Shown piece by piece: positions 44,935 to 53,226 of a DNA stretch of 64,000 bases; position 1 is the first letter of the stretch; every line of letters begins with the position of its first letter. The notes beneath the pieces are model-generated. The model ran no database searches, had not been told where the DNA came from, and was given only the letters and a program-made list of their open reading frames with translations. The translations under genes were made by a program, and so were the position numbers. The stretch is from CAVUFH01 sp963740835 (GTDB lineage: Bacteria > Actinomycetota > Acidimicrobiia > IMCC26256 > PALSA-610): assembly GCA_963740835.1 (NCBI GenBank), contig CAVUFH010000002.1, positions 248,001 to 312,000 on the forward strand. The letters are read 5' to 3'.

Positions 44935-45572
44935 CGACGGGGTTCGAAGACTCGCTCGAGCGCGACGACGAGCGCGGGCACATGCTGCGGCGCTTCTTCC
45001 AGCCGGCCCGACTCGATGAGGTTCACCATCGACTCGGTGACGATGCCGAGCAGCCCCACCGAGATCGCACGCCCTTGTGGTGCGGCGGCCGCTTCGGGGT
45101 CGTACTCCGCCCACATGTCGCGGATGAGGTCCGCGAGCTCACGCCGCACCCGTGACCGCAGCGCGTTGACGTCGGGTGACGTGCCGATGCCTTCGAGCAG
45201 CGCAATCGTCGCGGCGGCCGGATCGGCGACGAGGTGGGCGACGTACGCACCGATCGCGACTTCGACGAGATCGTCGTCGGGCCCGGACTCGAAGATCGCG
45301 TTTCGTACGTCGTCGAGCAGGCCGCGCAGCGACGTCTGCAGCGCGCCGTACATCGCGTCTTCGCGATTGTCGAAGAACGCGTAGAACGCGGTGCGGCTCG
45401 TCCGGGCGCGGCGCACGATGTCCTCGACCGAGGTCTTGTGATAGCCGTGCGTGGCGAACTCGTCGATGGCCGCGCGCACCAACCGGCGGCGCTGATCGGC
45501 CCGGCGTTCCTCGGGCGACTGACCGCGGTACCGGCGGCCCGGCTTCGCCGGAGGAACGGGCTGCAACTGCAC
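44931..45572 (-). CDS. TetR-family transcriptional regulator
   Basis: A 213-aa TetR regulator. The N-terminal helix-turn-helix is at about residues 27-75 (RLVRAAIDEFATHGYHKTSVEDIVRRARTSRTAFYAFFDNRED); the rest is a helical ligand domain. GTG 45572 is the start. It is coupled to the LLM oxidoreductase and divergent, with about 40 bp between, from the CoA-transferase. It is a candidate regulator of the three CTGAC-N6-GTCAG sites, although no copy of that site lies in its own promoter gap. Confidence 0.93.
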   Translation of the reverse strand: MQLQPVPPAKPGRRYRGQSPEERRADQRRRLVRAAIDEFATHGYHKTSVEDIVRRARTSRTAFYAFFDNREDAMYGALQTSLRGLLDDVRNAIFESGPDDDLVEVAIGAYVAHLVADPAAATIALLEGIGTSPDVNALRSRVRRELADLIRDMWAEYDPEAAAAPQGRAISVGLLGIVTESMVNLIESGRLEEAPQHVPALVVALERVFEPRR

Positions 45573-45613
45573 CCGGAAAGGGTAACGCGCCGCGCTGGCT
45601 AGGTTTCCGCCCG

Positions 45614-47293
45614 GTGCCTGACAAACACACTTCCCTCCCGGACGCGATCGCGCGTCACGTGCAACCCGGTGACGTGCTCCATCCCGTCGTCGGGCACACC
45701 CGCTGGACCGCGGCGACGCGCGAGGTCGTGCGCCAGTTCTGGGGCAAGGATCCCGGCTTCACGCTGGCGATGCTCTCGCTCTCCAGCCTCGGCGCGCTGT
45801 TCTTCCGCGGCGGCCTCGTCCGCAAGGTGATCACTGGCTACTCGGGCGACACGTTCCCCAACTTCACACCGAACCCCTGGTTCGCGCGCGCATACGAGCG
45901 CGGCGAGGTCGAGGTGGAGCACTGGTCGTTCCTGGCGTTCACGCAACGACTCGAAGCCGCGGCGCGCGGCTTGCCGGCGGTTACTACCCGCTCGATCGCG
46001 GGGTCGTCGATGGCGGAGAACGACGCGTACGCGCGCGTCGAGACGAACTTCGGCGAAGTCGGGTTGCTTGCGCCGCTCGTCCCGGACGTCGCGCTTATGC
46101 ACGCACCGGTCGCCGATCGGGACGGCAACGTCGCGCTCCATGCGCCGCTGCTCGAAGGGGTGTGGGGCGCGCTCGCCGCCCGGCGAGGGGCCATCGTGAC
46201 CGTCGAGCAGGTCGTCGACGATCTGCGTCCGTGGTCGCATCTCGTACGGATCCCCGCGCACCGCGTGCTCGCCGTGGTCGAGACCCCGATGGGTGCGCAC
46301 CCCGGCGGCCTCTACACCGGCGACCTCCCCGTTTCGGGCTACGGCGAGGACTACGACTTCTGGGTCGACGCGCGGGCGGCGACGCGCGCGCCCGACTACG
46401 ACGACTGGATCCGTCGCTGGGTCCTCGACATCGAGTCGCAGGAGCAATGGTTGGCGCAGCTCGGGGCCGAGCGCATCGCGGTCCTGAAGGCGAAGGCCGC
46501 GCCGGACTCGTGGCGCGCCGACGAGCGCGCGCACGTGCCGGATCTCGACACACCCGCGAACGTGTGGGAGCGCGCTGCGGTATGGGGCGCGCGGTACCTC
46601 GCTGATCGCGTCGAAGCGTTGGGCGCCGACGCGGTGCTCGCGGGCGCAGGCGTCGCCAACCTGTCGGCGTGGCTCGGCGTGCAGCTCGCGCAGGCGCGCG
46701 GGTGCCCTGTGCAGCTCACTGCGGAGATCGGGTTGTGGGGCTATGCCGCGACACCCGCGGACCCCTTCGTGCTCAACCACCGCAACTTCCCGACCGCGAC
46801 GATGTTGTCGGACGCGCAGACCGTGCTCGGCGCGCTCGTCGGCGGACCGGGAACGACGACGATCGGCTGCCTCGGTGGCGCGCAGATCGACCGGAACGGG
46901 AACGTGAACTCCACGTGGATTCCTCCGAAACCTTTCCTTGTCGGATCGGGGGGTGGCAACGACGTCGCGAGCACCGCGGCCGAGTGCGTCGTGGTCGCGA
47001 CCCTGACGCCGGCGCGCACACCGGAACGGTGCGGCTACATCACGTCTCCGGGGGAGTCGGTGCGCGCGCTCGTCACGGATCTCGGGACGCTCGAGAAGCG
47101 CGACAGCGAACTGGTGCTCACCGCGGTGCCGCCCGGCGCCGATGCGCTCTCGGCGAGGGTAGATGCGGCGCGCGCCGCGTGCGGGTGGGATCTCGTCGTT
47201 GCTGATGGTGTCGTCGAACTCTCGCCGCCCGCGGCGGACGAAGTTGCGGCGCTGCGCCGGTGGGACCCCCAAGGCTGGTTCCTTCGCGCGTAG
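45614..47293 (+). CDS. fused alpha/beta CoA-transferase (glutaconate/IpdAB-like)
   Basis: A 559-aa family I CoA-transferase-fold protein with both subunits in one chain. The alpha part (about 1-290) has GGLVRKVITGYSGDTFPNF, VEVEHWSFLAFTQRL and TTRSIAGSSM. The beta part (about 300-559) has GAGVANLSAWLGVQLAQ, the catalytic-Glu segment TAEIGLWGY, GCLGGAQIDRNGNVNST and GSGGGNDVASTA. The alpha motifs resemble IpdA, the alpha subunit of the steroid ring C/D hydrolase, more than acetate CoA-transferases. GTG 45614 is the start. The ABC ATPase gene follows 13 bp later. A CoA-ester hydrolase/transferase role in ring degradation is inferred. Confidence 0.85.
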   Translation: MPDKHTSLPDAIARHVQPGDVLHPVVGHTRWTAATREVVRQFWGKDPGFTLAMLSLSSLGALFFRGGLVRKVITGYSGDTFPNFTPNPWFARAYERGEVEVEHWSFLAFTQRLEAAARGLPAVTTRSIAGSSMAENDAYARVETNFGEVGLLAPLVPDVALMHAPVADRDGNVALHAPLLEGVWGALAARRGAIVTVEQVVDDLRPWSHLVRIPAHRVLAVVETPMGAHPGGLYTGDLPVSGYGEDYDFWVDARAATRAPDYDDWIRRWVLDIESQEQWLAQLGAERIAVLKAKAAPDSWRADERAHVPDLDTPANVWERAAVWGARYLADRVEALGADAVLAGAGVANLSAWLGVQLAQARGCPVQLTAEIGLWGYAATPADPFVLNHRNFPTATMLSDAQTVLGALVGGPGTTTIGCLGGAQIDRNGNVNSTWIPPKPFLVGSGGGNDVASTAAECVVVATLTPARTPERCGYITSPGESVRALVTDLGTLEKRDSELVLTAVPPGADALSARVDAARAACGWDLVVADGVVELSPPAADEVAALRRWDPQGWFLRA

Positions 47294-47305
47294 TCTCACG
47301 TCCCG

Positions 47306-48400
47306 ATGGCTCGGGTCGTGTTCGACCATGTGACGAAGCGTTTCGGCGATGTCGTCGCGGTGCGCGACCTCGATCTCGAGGCGCGGGACCACGAGTTCCT
47401 CGTGCTCCTCGGTCCGTCCGGTTGCGGGAAGTCCACCGCGCTCCGGATGGTCGCGGGGCTCGAGGATCCGTCCGACGGCGACATCCGCATCGGTGATCGC
47501 GTCGTCAACGACATCGAGCCCAAGGACCGCGACATCGCGATGGTGTTCCAGAGCTACGCGCTCTACCCGCACATGACGGTCGCGCGGAACATCGAGTTCC
47601 CGTTGAAGAGCCGCAAGATGGCAGCGGCCGAGCGCGAGAAGTTGGTGAAGGCGGCGGCGGACGCGCTCGGCCTCGGTGACCTGATGCAGCGCAAACCCGC
47701 GCAGCTCTCGGGCGGTCAGCGCCAGCGCGTCGCGCTCGCGCGTGCGATCGTCCGCCGGCCGCAGGCGTTCCTCATGGACGAGCCCCTCTCCAACCTCGAC
47801 GCGACCCTGCGCGTGCAGACCCGCGCCGAGCTCATCGAGCTGCAGCGTCGACTCGAGACGACGGTGATCTACGTCACCCACGACCAGGTCGAGGCGATGA
47901 CGATGGGTCACCGGATCGCGATCATGCGCGACGGTGTGCTGCAGCAGGTCGGACCGCCACAAGAGGTCTACGACGCGCCGGCGAACCTCTTCGTCGCAAG
48001 CTTCATCGGGACGCCGCCGATGAACACGGTCCCGGGGAAGGTCGTGCCGAGTGCCGACGGCGCGCTCGCGGTCTCGCTGCCCGGTGCCGAGGTCGCGCTG
48101 CCCGCCGATCTCGCGGCGCGGCTGTCCGAACGCAACGTCGCTGACGTGATCGTCGGGGTGCGGCCCGAGCACGTGCTGCTCCGGGCGGACGGCACGCTCC
48201 CGGCCGAGGTCGTCGTCGTCGAGTCCCTGGGCCACGAACGCCACGTCATCTGCCGGCTCGTCGACGGCACGATGGTGATCACGCGCCAGCCGGCCGACGA
48301 CGCCGCGCCGGCACCCGGCACGAACGTCCGGCTCGCTGCCGAAGCGGCGCGGTTCCACGTGTTCGATGCCGAGACGGGCTCGCGCGTCGGCGCGGCATGA
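47306..48400 (+). CDS. ugpC: ABC transporter ATP-binding protein (UgpC/MsmK type)
   Basis: A 364-aa ABC ATPase for a sugar or glycerophosphate importer. Walker A is GPSGCGKST, the signature is LSGGQRQRVALARA, Walker B is AFLMDEPLSNLD, and the H-loop is YVTHDQVEAMT. A C-terminal MalK-type OB domain (about 240-364) includes the family INTxPG-like PMNTVPGKVV. ATG 47306 is the start, and its stop overlaps the first permease (ATGA). It powers uptake by the two permeases and lipoprotein encoded next. Confidence 0.9.
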   Translation: MARVVFDHVTKRFGDVVAVRDLDLEARDHEFLVLLGPSGCGKSTALRMVAGLEDPSDGDIRIGDRVVNDIEPKDRDIAMVFQSYALYPHMTVARNIEFPLKSRKMAAAEREKLVKAAADALGLGDLMQRKPAQLSGGQRQRVALARAIVRRPQAFLMDEPLSNLDATLRVQTRAELIELQRRLETTVIYVTHDQVEAMTMGHRIAIMRDGVLQQVGPPQEVYDAPANLFVASFIGTPPMNTVPGKVVPSADGALAVSLPGAEVALPADLAARLSERNVADVIVGVRPEHVLLRADGTLPAEVVVVESLGHERHVICRLVDGTMVITRQPADDAAPAPGTNVRLAAEAARFHVFDAETGSRVGAA

Positions 48401-49290
48401 GGTCGAAGCGGTTCTCGCGCCGGGCACGCGAAGCGCTGCTCGGCTACGCGCTCGTGCTGCCGAGCCTCATCGTCTTCGGTGGCTTCGTGTTCTACCCGTT
48501 CATCAAGAACATCTGGCTCGGCTTGTATCGTTCGCCGCCGTCGCCGCTGCTCCCCCGCAGATGGGTCGGGCTGCAGCAGTACCACGACGTCCTCACGTCC
48601 GACTCGTTCCGGAACAGCCTGAAGGTCACACTCGAGTTCGCGCTGCTCACGGTGCCCCTCGGGCTCGTCCTCGGTCTCGCGCTCGCGGTGCTGGCCCACC
48701 AGAAGCTGCGCGGCGCCGCGATCTACCGCACGATCTTCTCGTCGACGGTCGCGACGTCAGTCGCAGTCGCAGCCGTGATCTTCTTCACGCTGCTGAACCC
48801 ACAGATCGGCTTGATCCCCTACTGGCTCGGTTCGAGCATCAACCCGTTGCAGGACCCCAAGTGGGCGTTGATCTGTGTGTCGGCCACCACCGTCTGGCAG
48901 AGCCTCGGGCTCTCGTTCATCCTCATGTCCGCGGGGTTGCAGAGCGTCCCCGACGACCTGCTCGAAGCCGCGCGCGTCGACGGCGCGGGCGCGTGGTCGC
49001 GCTTCCGCAACGTCATGCTGCCGATGCTGTCGCCGACGTTGTTCTTCGCGGCGATCGTCGGCACCATCTTCGCCTTCCAGGCATTCGGACAGATCGACAT
49101 CCTCACCAGGGGCGGACCGTCCGACCATACGAACGTGCTCGTGTACGCGATCTACCGTGCGGTGTTCGTCGGTTCGCCGCCGGACCAGAGCCGCGCCGCC
49201 GTGCTCTCGGTCGCGCTGTTCGCGATCACGCTCGTGCTCACGTTGATCCAACTCCGGTTCCTCGAACGACGGGTCACCTATGAGCGGTGA
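48397..49290 (+). CDS. ugpA: ABC transporter permease (UgpA-like)
   Basis: A 297-aa inner-membrane permease with six TM helices. The N-terminal helix is YALVLPSLIVFGGFVFYPFI, and the EAA loop is EAARVDGAGAWSRFRNVMLPMLSPT. The LPSLIVF and NIWLGLY motifs are typical of UgpA/MalF relatives. ATG 48397 overlaps the ATPase stop. It pairs with the following UgpE-like permease. Confidence 0.92.
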   Translation: MRSKRFSRRAREALLGYALVLPSLIVFGGFVFYPFIKNIWLGLYRSPPSPLLPRRWVGLQQYHDVLTSDSFRNSLKVTLEFALLTVPLGLVLGLALAVLAHQKLRGAAIYRTIFSSTVATSVAVAAVIFFTLLNPQIGLIPYWLGSSINPLQDPKWALICVSATTVWQSLGLSFILMSAGLQSVPDDLLEAARVDGAGAWSRFRNVMLPMLSPTLFFAAIVGTIFAFQAFGQIDILTRGGPSDHTNVLVYAIYRAVFVGSPPDQSRAAVLSVALFAITLVLTLIQLRFLERRVTYER

Positions 49291-50245
49291 GCTCCTCGCG
49301 ACCCTCGCGCCCGGGTTCAAGCTGTTCCTCGGAATCGTCGCGTTCGTCGCAGTCCTCGCGGTCGTCCTCGCCATCGTCGCCGCCAAGGCGCGGCCACGCG
49401 CCGCGCACATCGCCCGCGTCGTGAACCGCTACGTGCTGCTCACGCTCATCGCGGTGATCGTGCTCTTCCCGATCTACATCACCGTCGTGAACTCGTTACT
49501 CGAACCCGATCGCATCGCGGCGCGGCCGCCCACGCTCTTCCCCAGCAATCCGGACTGGAGCTCGTACAGCAACGCGTGGAACGCCGGGCACGTCGGCGCG
49601 TATCTGCGGAACTCATTCATCGTCACCGCGCTCATCGTCACCGGGCAGCTGATCACATCGATCCTCGCGGCGTACGCGTTCGCGTTCCTCGAGTTCCCGT
49701 TCAAGCGGATCATCTTCGTGTTGTTCCTCACGACGATGATGATCCCGTTCGAGGTCGTGTTCTTCACCAACCTCGACACGGTCTCGAGCCTGGGCGACCT
49801 CCCGGGGATCGGCAAGTACGTCGGCTTCAACACCTACGGCGCGCTCGCGCTCCCGTTTCTCGCTACTGGTTTCGGCGCGTTCCTGATCCGCCAGGCGTTC
49901 CTGTCGTTGCCGCGCGACCTCCGCGACGCCGCCGCACTGGACGGCTACGGCCACATGCGGTTTCTCGCACGCGTCGCGGTGCCGCTGTCGCGGCCCACGG
50001 TCGCCTCGCTCGCGCTGTTCTCCTTCTTCGCGGCGTGGAACCAGTACCTATGGCCGCTGGTCGTCACCGACGAGAGTCACCGAACGGTCCAGGTCGGGCT
50101 CAAGTTCCTGCGGGGCCAGAGCCTCGACCAGATCAACACCACGTTCGCCGGTACGGTGCTGGCGGCGATCCCGCTGTTCATACTGCTGCTCGTGTTCCAG
50201 AAGCAGCTCGTGCGCGGCCTCACGGCCGGTGCAGTGAAAGGGTGA
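49280..50245 (+). CDS. ugpE: ABC transporter permease (UgpE-like)
   Basis: A 321-aa inner-membrane permease. It has an extra N-terminal helix, then the MalG/UgpE core (YVLLTLIAVIVLFPIYITVVNS), FLTTMMIPFEVVFFTN and the EAA loop DAAALDGYGHMRFLARVAVPLSRP. The start at 49280 overlaps the upstream permease by 11 bases. It is about 30 residues longer than usual UgpE because of the N-terminal helix. Confidence 0.92.
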   Translation: MSGELLATLAPGFKLFLGIVAFVAVLAVVLAIVAAKARPRAAHIARVVNRYVLLTLIAVIVLFPIYITVVNSLLEPDRIAARPPTLFPSNPDWSSYSNAWNAGHVGAYLRNSFIVTALIVTGQLITSILAAYAFAFLEFPFKRIIFVLFLTTMMIPFEVVFFTNLDTVSSLGDLPGIGKYVGFNTYGALALPFLATGFGAFLIRQAFLSLPRDLRDAAALDGYGHMRFLARVAVPLSRPTVASLALFSFFAAWNQYLWPLVVTDESHRTVQVGLKFLRGQSLDQINTTFAGTVLAAIPLFILLLVFQKQLVRGLTAGAVKG

Positions 50246-50250
50246 CATCG

Positions 50251-51684
50251 ATGAAGCTCAGCCCGACCCCGTTGCGGTGCCTCGCACTCGTTGCGGCCCT
50301 CGCGCTCGTGATGACCGCGTGCGGCGGTGGTGGCGACGATGACAGCAGCAACAGTGGCACCAACGGCGGCAACGAGCAGGCATCCAACCTGCCGACCTGC
50401 CCGCTCGACGCGCTCGCCCAGGCGAAGGGCCCGGTGAACATCACCTTCTGGCACGCGATGACGCGCGCGAACGAGGACGAGCTCAAGAAGCTGACCGACC
50501 AGTACAACGCGTCGCAGAGCAAGGTGAAGGTGACGTTGTCGGCTTCGCCGAGCTACCAAGACAACCTCACGCGGTACACAGCCGGGCTGTCGAGCAAGCA
50601 GCTCCCGGACCTCATGCAAGGTGAGGACGCGAGCCTCCAGTACATGATCGACAGCGCATCCGTGTTGCCCGCGCAGTCCTGCATCAACGCCGACAAGTAC
50701 GACATGAGCGACCACATCGAGCGGGTCGTCAACTACTACAGCGTCGACAAGGTGCTGTGGCCGATGCCGTTCAACGTTTCGAACCCGGTGCTCTACTACA
50801 ACAAGGCCGCGTTCGAGCGGGCCGGTCTCGATCCGAACAAGCCGCCGACGACGCTCGAGGAAGTACGCGCCGACGCGCAGAAGATCGTCGACACCAAGGC
50901 CAACCCGTACGGCATCGCGTTCAAGACCGACGCGTGGTACTTCGAGCACTGGATGGCAAAGGCCGGGCAGCTGTACGTCAACAACGGCAACGGTCGGGAG
51001 AAGCGCGCCACCGCGGTTGCCTTCGACAACCCGACCGGTACGTCGCTCTACAAGTGGGTCAAGGACATGGTCGACGACAAGCTCATGTTGAGCACCGGTA
51101 CCGCCGACATCGATCACTACCTCGCGATCGGCAACGAGCAGGCCGCGATGACGATCGACACCTCGGCCGCGCTCGGTACCATCTCGCAGCTGCTGGGTGC
51201 GGGACAGTTCGCGTCGGTCAAGCTCGGCGTGGGCGCGATGCCCGGCCCGAACAGCAAGGACGGCGGCGTGCTGGTCGGCGGCGCCGCGCTGTACATCGTG
51301 AACCAGTCGTCGCCCGAGAAGCAGGCAGCCGCGTACGACTACGCCAAGTATCTCAACGAGCCGAAGGTGCAGTCCGAGTGGTCTGCCGCGACCGGCTACA
51401 TCCCGGTCGACAAGTCCTCCCCGACGATGTCGCCGCTGGCCGAGAAGTGGTCGCAGAATCCTGAGTACAAGGTCGCGTTCGACCAACTCACGACTGGCGC
51501 CGAGAACGACGCGACCGCGGGCCCGGTGATCGGGCCCTACGGCGGCCAGGGTGAGGGGGTGCGGGGCGCGGTGATCGATGCGGTGCAATCGATGCTCACC
51601 AACGGCACGCCCGCGAAGCAGGCGATCGACACCGCGGCGAAGAACAGCAACACCGCGATCGAGGACTACAACTCGCGGTTCTGA
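50251..51684 (+). CDS. ugpB: extracellular solute-binding lipoprotein (UgpB-like)
   Basis: A 477-aa family 1 solute-binding protein. The signal peptide ends in lipobox VMTAC (Cys24), followed by a Gly/Ser/Asn-rich linker to about residue 45. The mature domain begins with NITFWHAMTRANEDELKKLTDQYN and includes LPDLMQGEDASLQYMID, KVLWPMPFNVSNPVLYYNKAAFERAGLDP and GYIPVDKSSPTM. ATG 50251 follows AAAGGG. It captures the ligand outside the membrane for the two permeases. Glycerol-3-phosphate or its diesters are the usual UgpB ligands; a sugar is equally possible. Confidence 0.92.
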   Translation: MKLSPTPLRCLALVAALALVMTACGGGGDDDSSNSGTNGGNEQASNLPTCPLDALAQAKGPVNITFWHAMTRANEDELKKLTDQYNASQSKVKVTLSASPSYQDNLTRYTAGLSSKQLPDLMQGEDASLQYMIDSASVLPAQSCINADKYDMSDHIERVVNYYSVDKVLWPMPFNVSNPVLYYNKAAFERAGLDPNKPPTTLEEVRADAQKIVDTKANPYGIAFKTDAWYFEHWMAKAGQLYVNNGNGREKRATAVAFDNPTGTSLYKWVKDMVDDKLMLSTGTADIDHYLAIGNEQAAMTIDTSAALGTISQLLGAGQFASVKLGVGAMPGPNSKDGGVLVGGAALYIVNQSSPEKQAAAYDYAKYLNEPKVQSEWSAATGYIPVDKSSPTMSPLAEKWSQNPEYKVAFDQLTTGAENDATAGPVIGPYGGQGEGVRGAVIDAVQSMLTNGTPAKQAIDTAAKNSNTAIEDYNSRF

Positions 51685-51697
51685 CGCACTGGCTTCG

Positions 51698-52831
51698 CTA
51701 CCGCGTGACGATCACGGCGCACGCGTTCGCGCCGCGGCCGACAGTGTGGGCGAGGCCGGTACGCGCGCCGGGCACCTGGCGGTCACCCGCCTCGCCGCGC
51801 AGCTGGTGCACCAGCTCGACGACCTGGCCGAGCGCGGACGCACCGAGCGGTTCGCCCTTCGAGAGGAGGCCACCGCTCGGGTTGACCGGCCGCGCGCCGC
51901 CGAGTGCGACGACGCCATCGGCGAGCAGGCGCGCCTGCTCGCCGGGCTCGCACAACCCGAGCTCGTGGTACGCGAGCAACTCCCGGGCCGCGTCAGTGTC
52001 CTGGCACTCGACGACGTCGAGGTCGTCGGGGCCTACGCCCGCTTCCTCGTAGGCGTCGCGTGCCGCGAGCGTGGACGGCGGCGTGATGTCGGTGTCATCG
52101 ATGCCCGAGAGCGGCGTCGCTTCCCCCAGAACGCTGCCGGGCAGGTGGGAGCGCAGCCGCGCCGACGCGAGCGTCACCGTGGTACCAAGTCCGCTGTCGC
52201 CGGCGCGTCGCAGGACGATGGCGGCGGCACCTTCGTTGGGCGAGCACAGCATCCAGAGGTGCAACGGCGCGCAGACGAGCCGCGACGCGAGCACATCTTC
52301 GGCGGTGACCTCCTTGCGGAACATCGCGTTCGGGTTGTGCACGCCGTGCCGCCGGTTCTTGACGACGACCTGCGCAAGGTCGTCCTTCGTCAAGCCGTGC
52401 TCGCGCAGCAAGCGCTGAGCCCGCAGCGCGAAATACGCCGGCGTGGCCGCGAGTCCTGACTCTTCGCGCCACGGTTCGAAGAAGGACGAACGGATGATGC
52501 CCTTCGGCATCTTCTCGACGCCGAAGACGAGGACGCAGTCGTACTGCCCGGCTCGGATGGCGCCGGCCGCGAGCTGGAGGGCGGCACCGCCGCTCGCGCA
52601 CCCCGCTTCGATGTCGACGATGGGCATACCCGTGCGCGCGATCGCGCCGAGCACCTTGTGACCGGACGCGACACCGCCGTACGCGGTGCCGCAGAACGCG
52701 GCCTCGAAGGGCGGGTCACCGGCTTCCGTGAGCGCGGCGCGCACCGCGTGGACACCCATGTCGGTGTTCGTCAGCGCGTCGAAACGTCCGAACGGATGGA
52801 TGCCGACACCGGCGATCTCGACGCGGGTCAT
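51698..52831 (-). CDS. thiolase-fold lipid-transfer (SCP-x-like) protein
   Basis: A 377-aa thiolase-superfamily protein of the actinobacterial lipid-transfer type. The N-terminus is VEIAGVGIHPFGRFDALTN, and the nucleophile region IEAGCASGGAAL holds Cys. The C-terminal part has VNPSGGLLSKGEPLGASALGQV in place of the classical GHP-G and C-x-G motifs. In actinobacteria such proteins (Ltp/SCP-x) act in retro-aldol or thiolytic side-chain cleavage together with a DUF35 partner, which is the next gene upstream (ATGA overlap). The start is ATG 52831. Confidence 0.9.
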   Translation of the reverse strand: MTRVEIAGVGIHPFGRFDALTNTDMGVHAVRAALTEAGDPPFEAAFCGTAYGGVASGHKVLGAIARTGMPIVDIEAGCASGGAALQLAAGAIRAGQYDCVLVFGVEKMPKGIIRSSFFEPWREESGLAATPAYFALRAQRLLREHGLTKDDLAQVVVKNRRHGVHNPNAMFRKEVTAEDVLASRLVCAPLHLWMLCSPNEGAAAIVLRRAGDSGLGTTVTLASARLRSHLPGSVLGEATPLSGIDDTDITPPSTLAARDAYEEAGVGPDDLDVVECQDTDAARELLAYHELGLCEPGEQARLLADGVVALGGARPVNPSGGLLSKGEPLGASALGQVVELVHQLRGEAGDRQVPGARTGLAHTVGRGANACAVIVTR

Positions 52832-53226
52832 GAGCCGGCGCTCGGGGTGAACGCCCACGTGACCACGCCGTCGTGGAGCTCGTCGGCGACGAGCGTCATC
52901 GGCTGGCCGAACTGCAATCGCTCCGGATCGGGTTCCGTCAGCCGGGTCACGATCCGCAGCCGCTCTTTTGTGAGCTCGACGATGCCGAAGCCGTACGGCG
53001 TGGGGCCCTCGTAGCCGGGCGGCGGCGCGGTCACCGCGGTCCACGCCCACAGCGTGCCCGCGCGCGTCAACGTGACCCGCTGCACGTCGTCCGCGCCGGT
53101 GTACGGACACGTCGGCAGCAAGGGGAAGTGGAACCGGTCGCTCATGGGGGAATGGCCGCCGACGAGGTCGAGCGTGCCGTCGGCGTGGAGCACGAACAAT
53201 CCTTCGTGCACGGCGGTGAAGGCCAT
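52828..53226 (-). CDS. DUF35 OB-fold protein (thiolase partner), zinc ribbon degraded
   Basis: A 132-aa protein: an N-terminal rubredoxin-like ribbon, then an OB fold (GTLWAWTAVTAPPPGYEG, YGFGIVEL, PMTLVADEL). DUF35 proteins bind acyl-CoA and complex with Ltp-type thiolases. The usual CxxC knuckle reads CPYTG here, so only one Cys of the first pair survives and zinc binding is doubtful. ATG 53226 overlaps the CaiB stop (TGATG), and its own stop overlaps the thiolase start. The three genes are translationally linked. Confidence 0.88.
   Translation of the reverse strand: MAFTAVHEGLFVLHADGTLDLVGGHSPMSDRFHFPLLPTCPYTGADDVQRVTLTRAGTLWAWTAVTAPPPGYEGPTPYGFGIVELTKERLRIVTRLTEPDPERLQFGQPMTLVADELHDGVVTWAFTPSAGS

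Noticed and set aside
45599..48427. 942-codon minus-strand open frame opposite the CoA-transferase and ABC ATPase
   Set aside because: Antisense of two genes with full catalytic motifs; no recognisable domain of its own.
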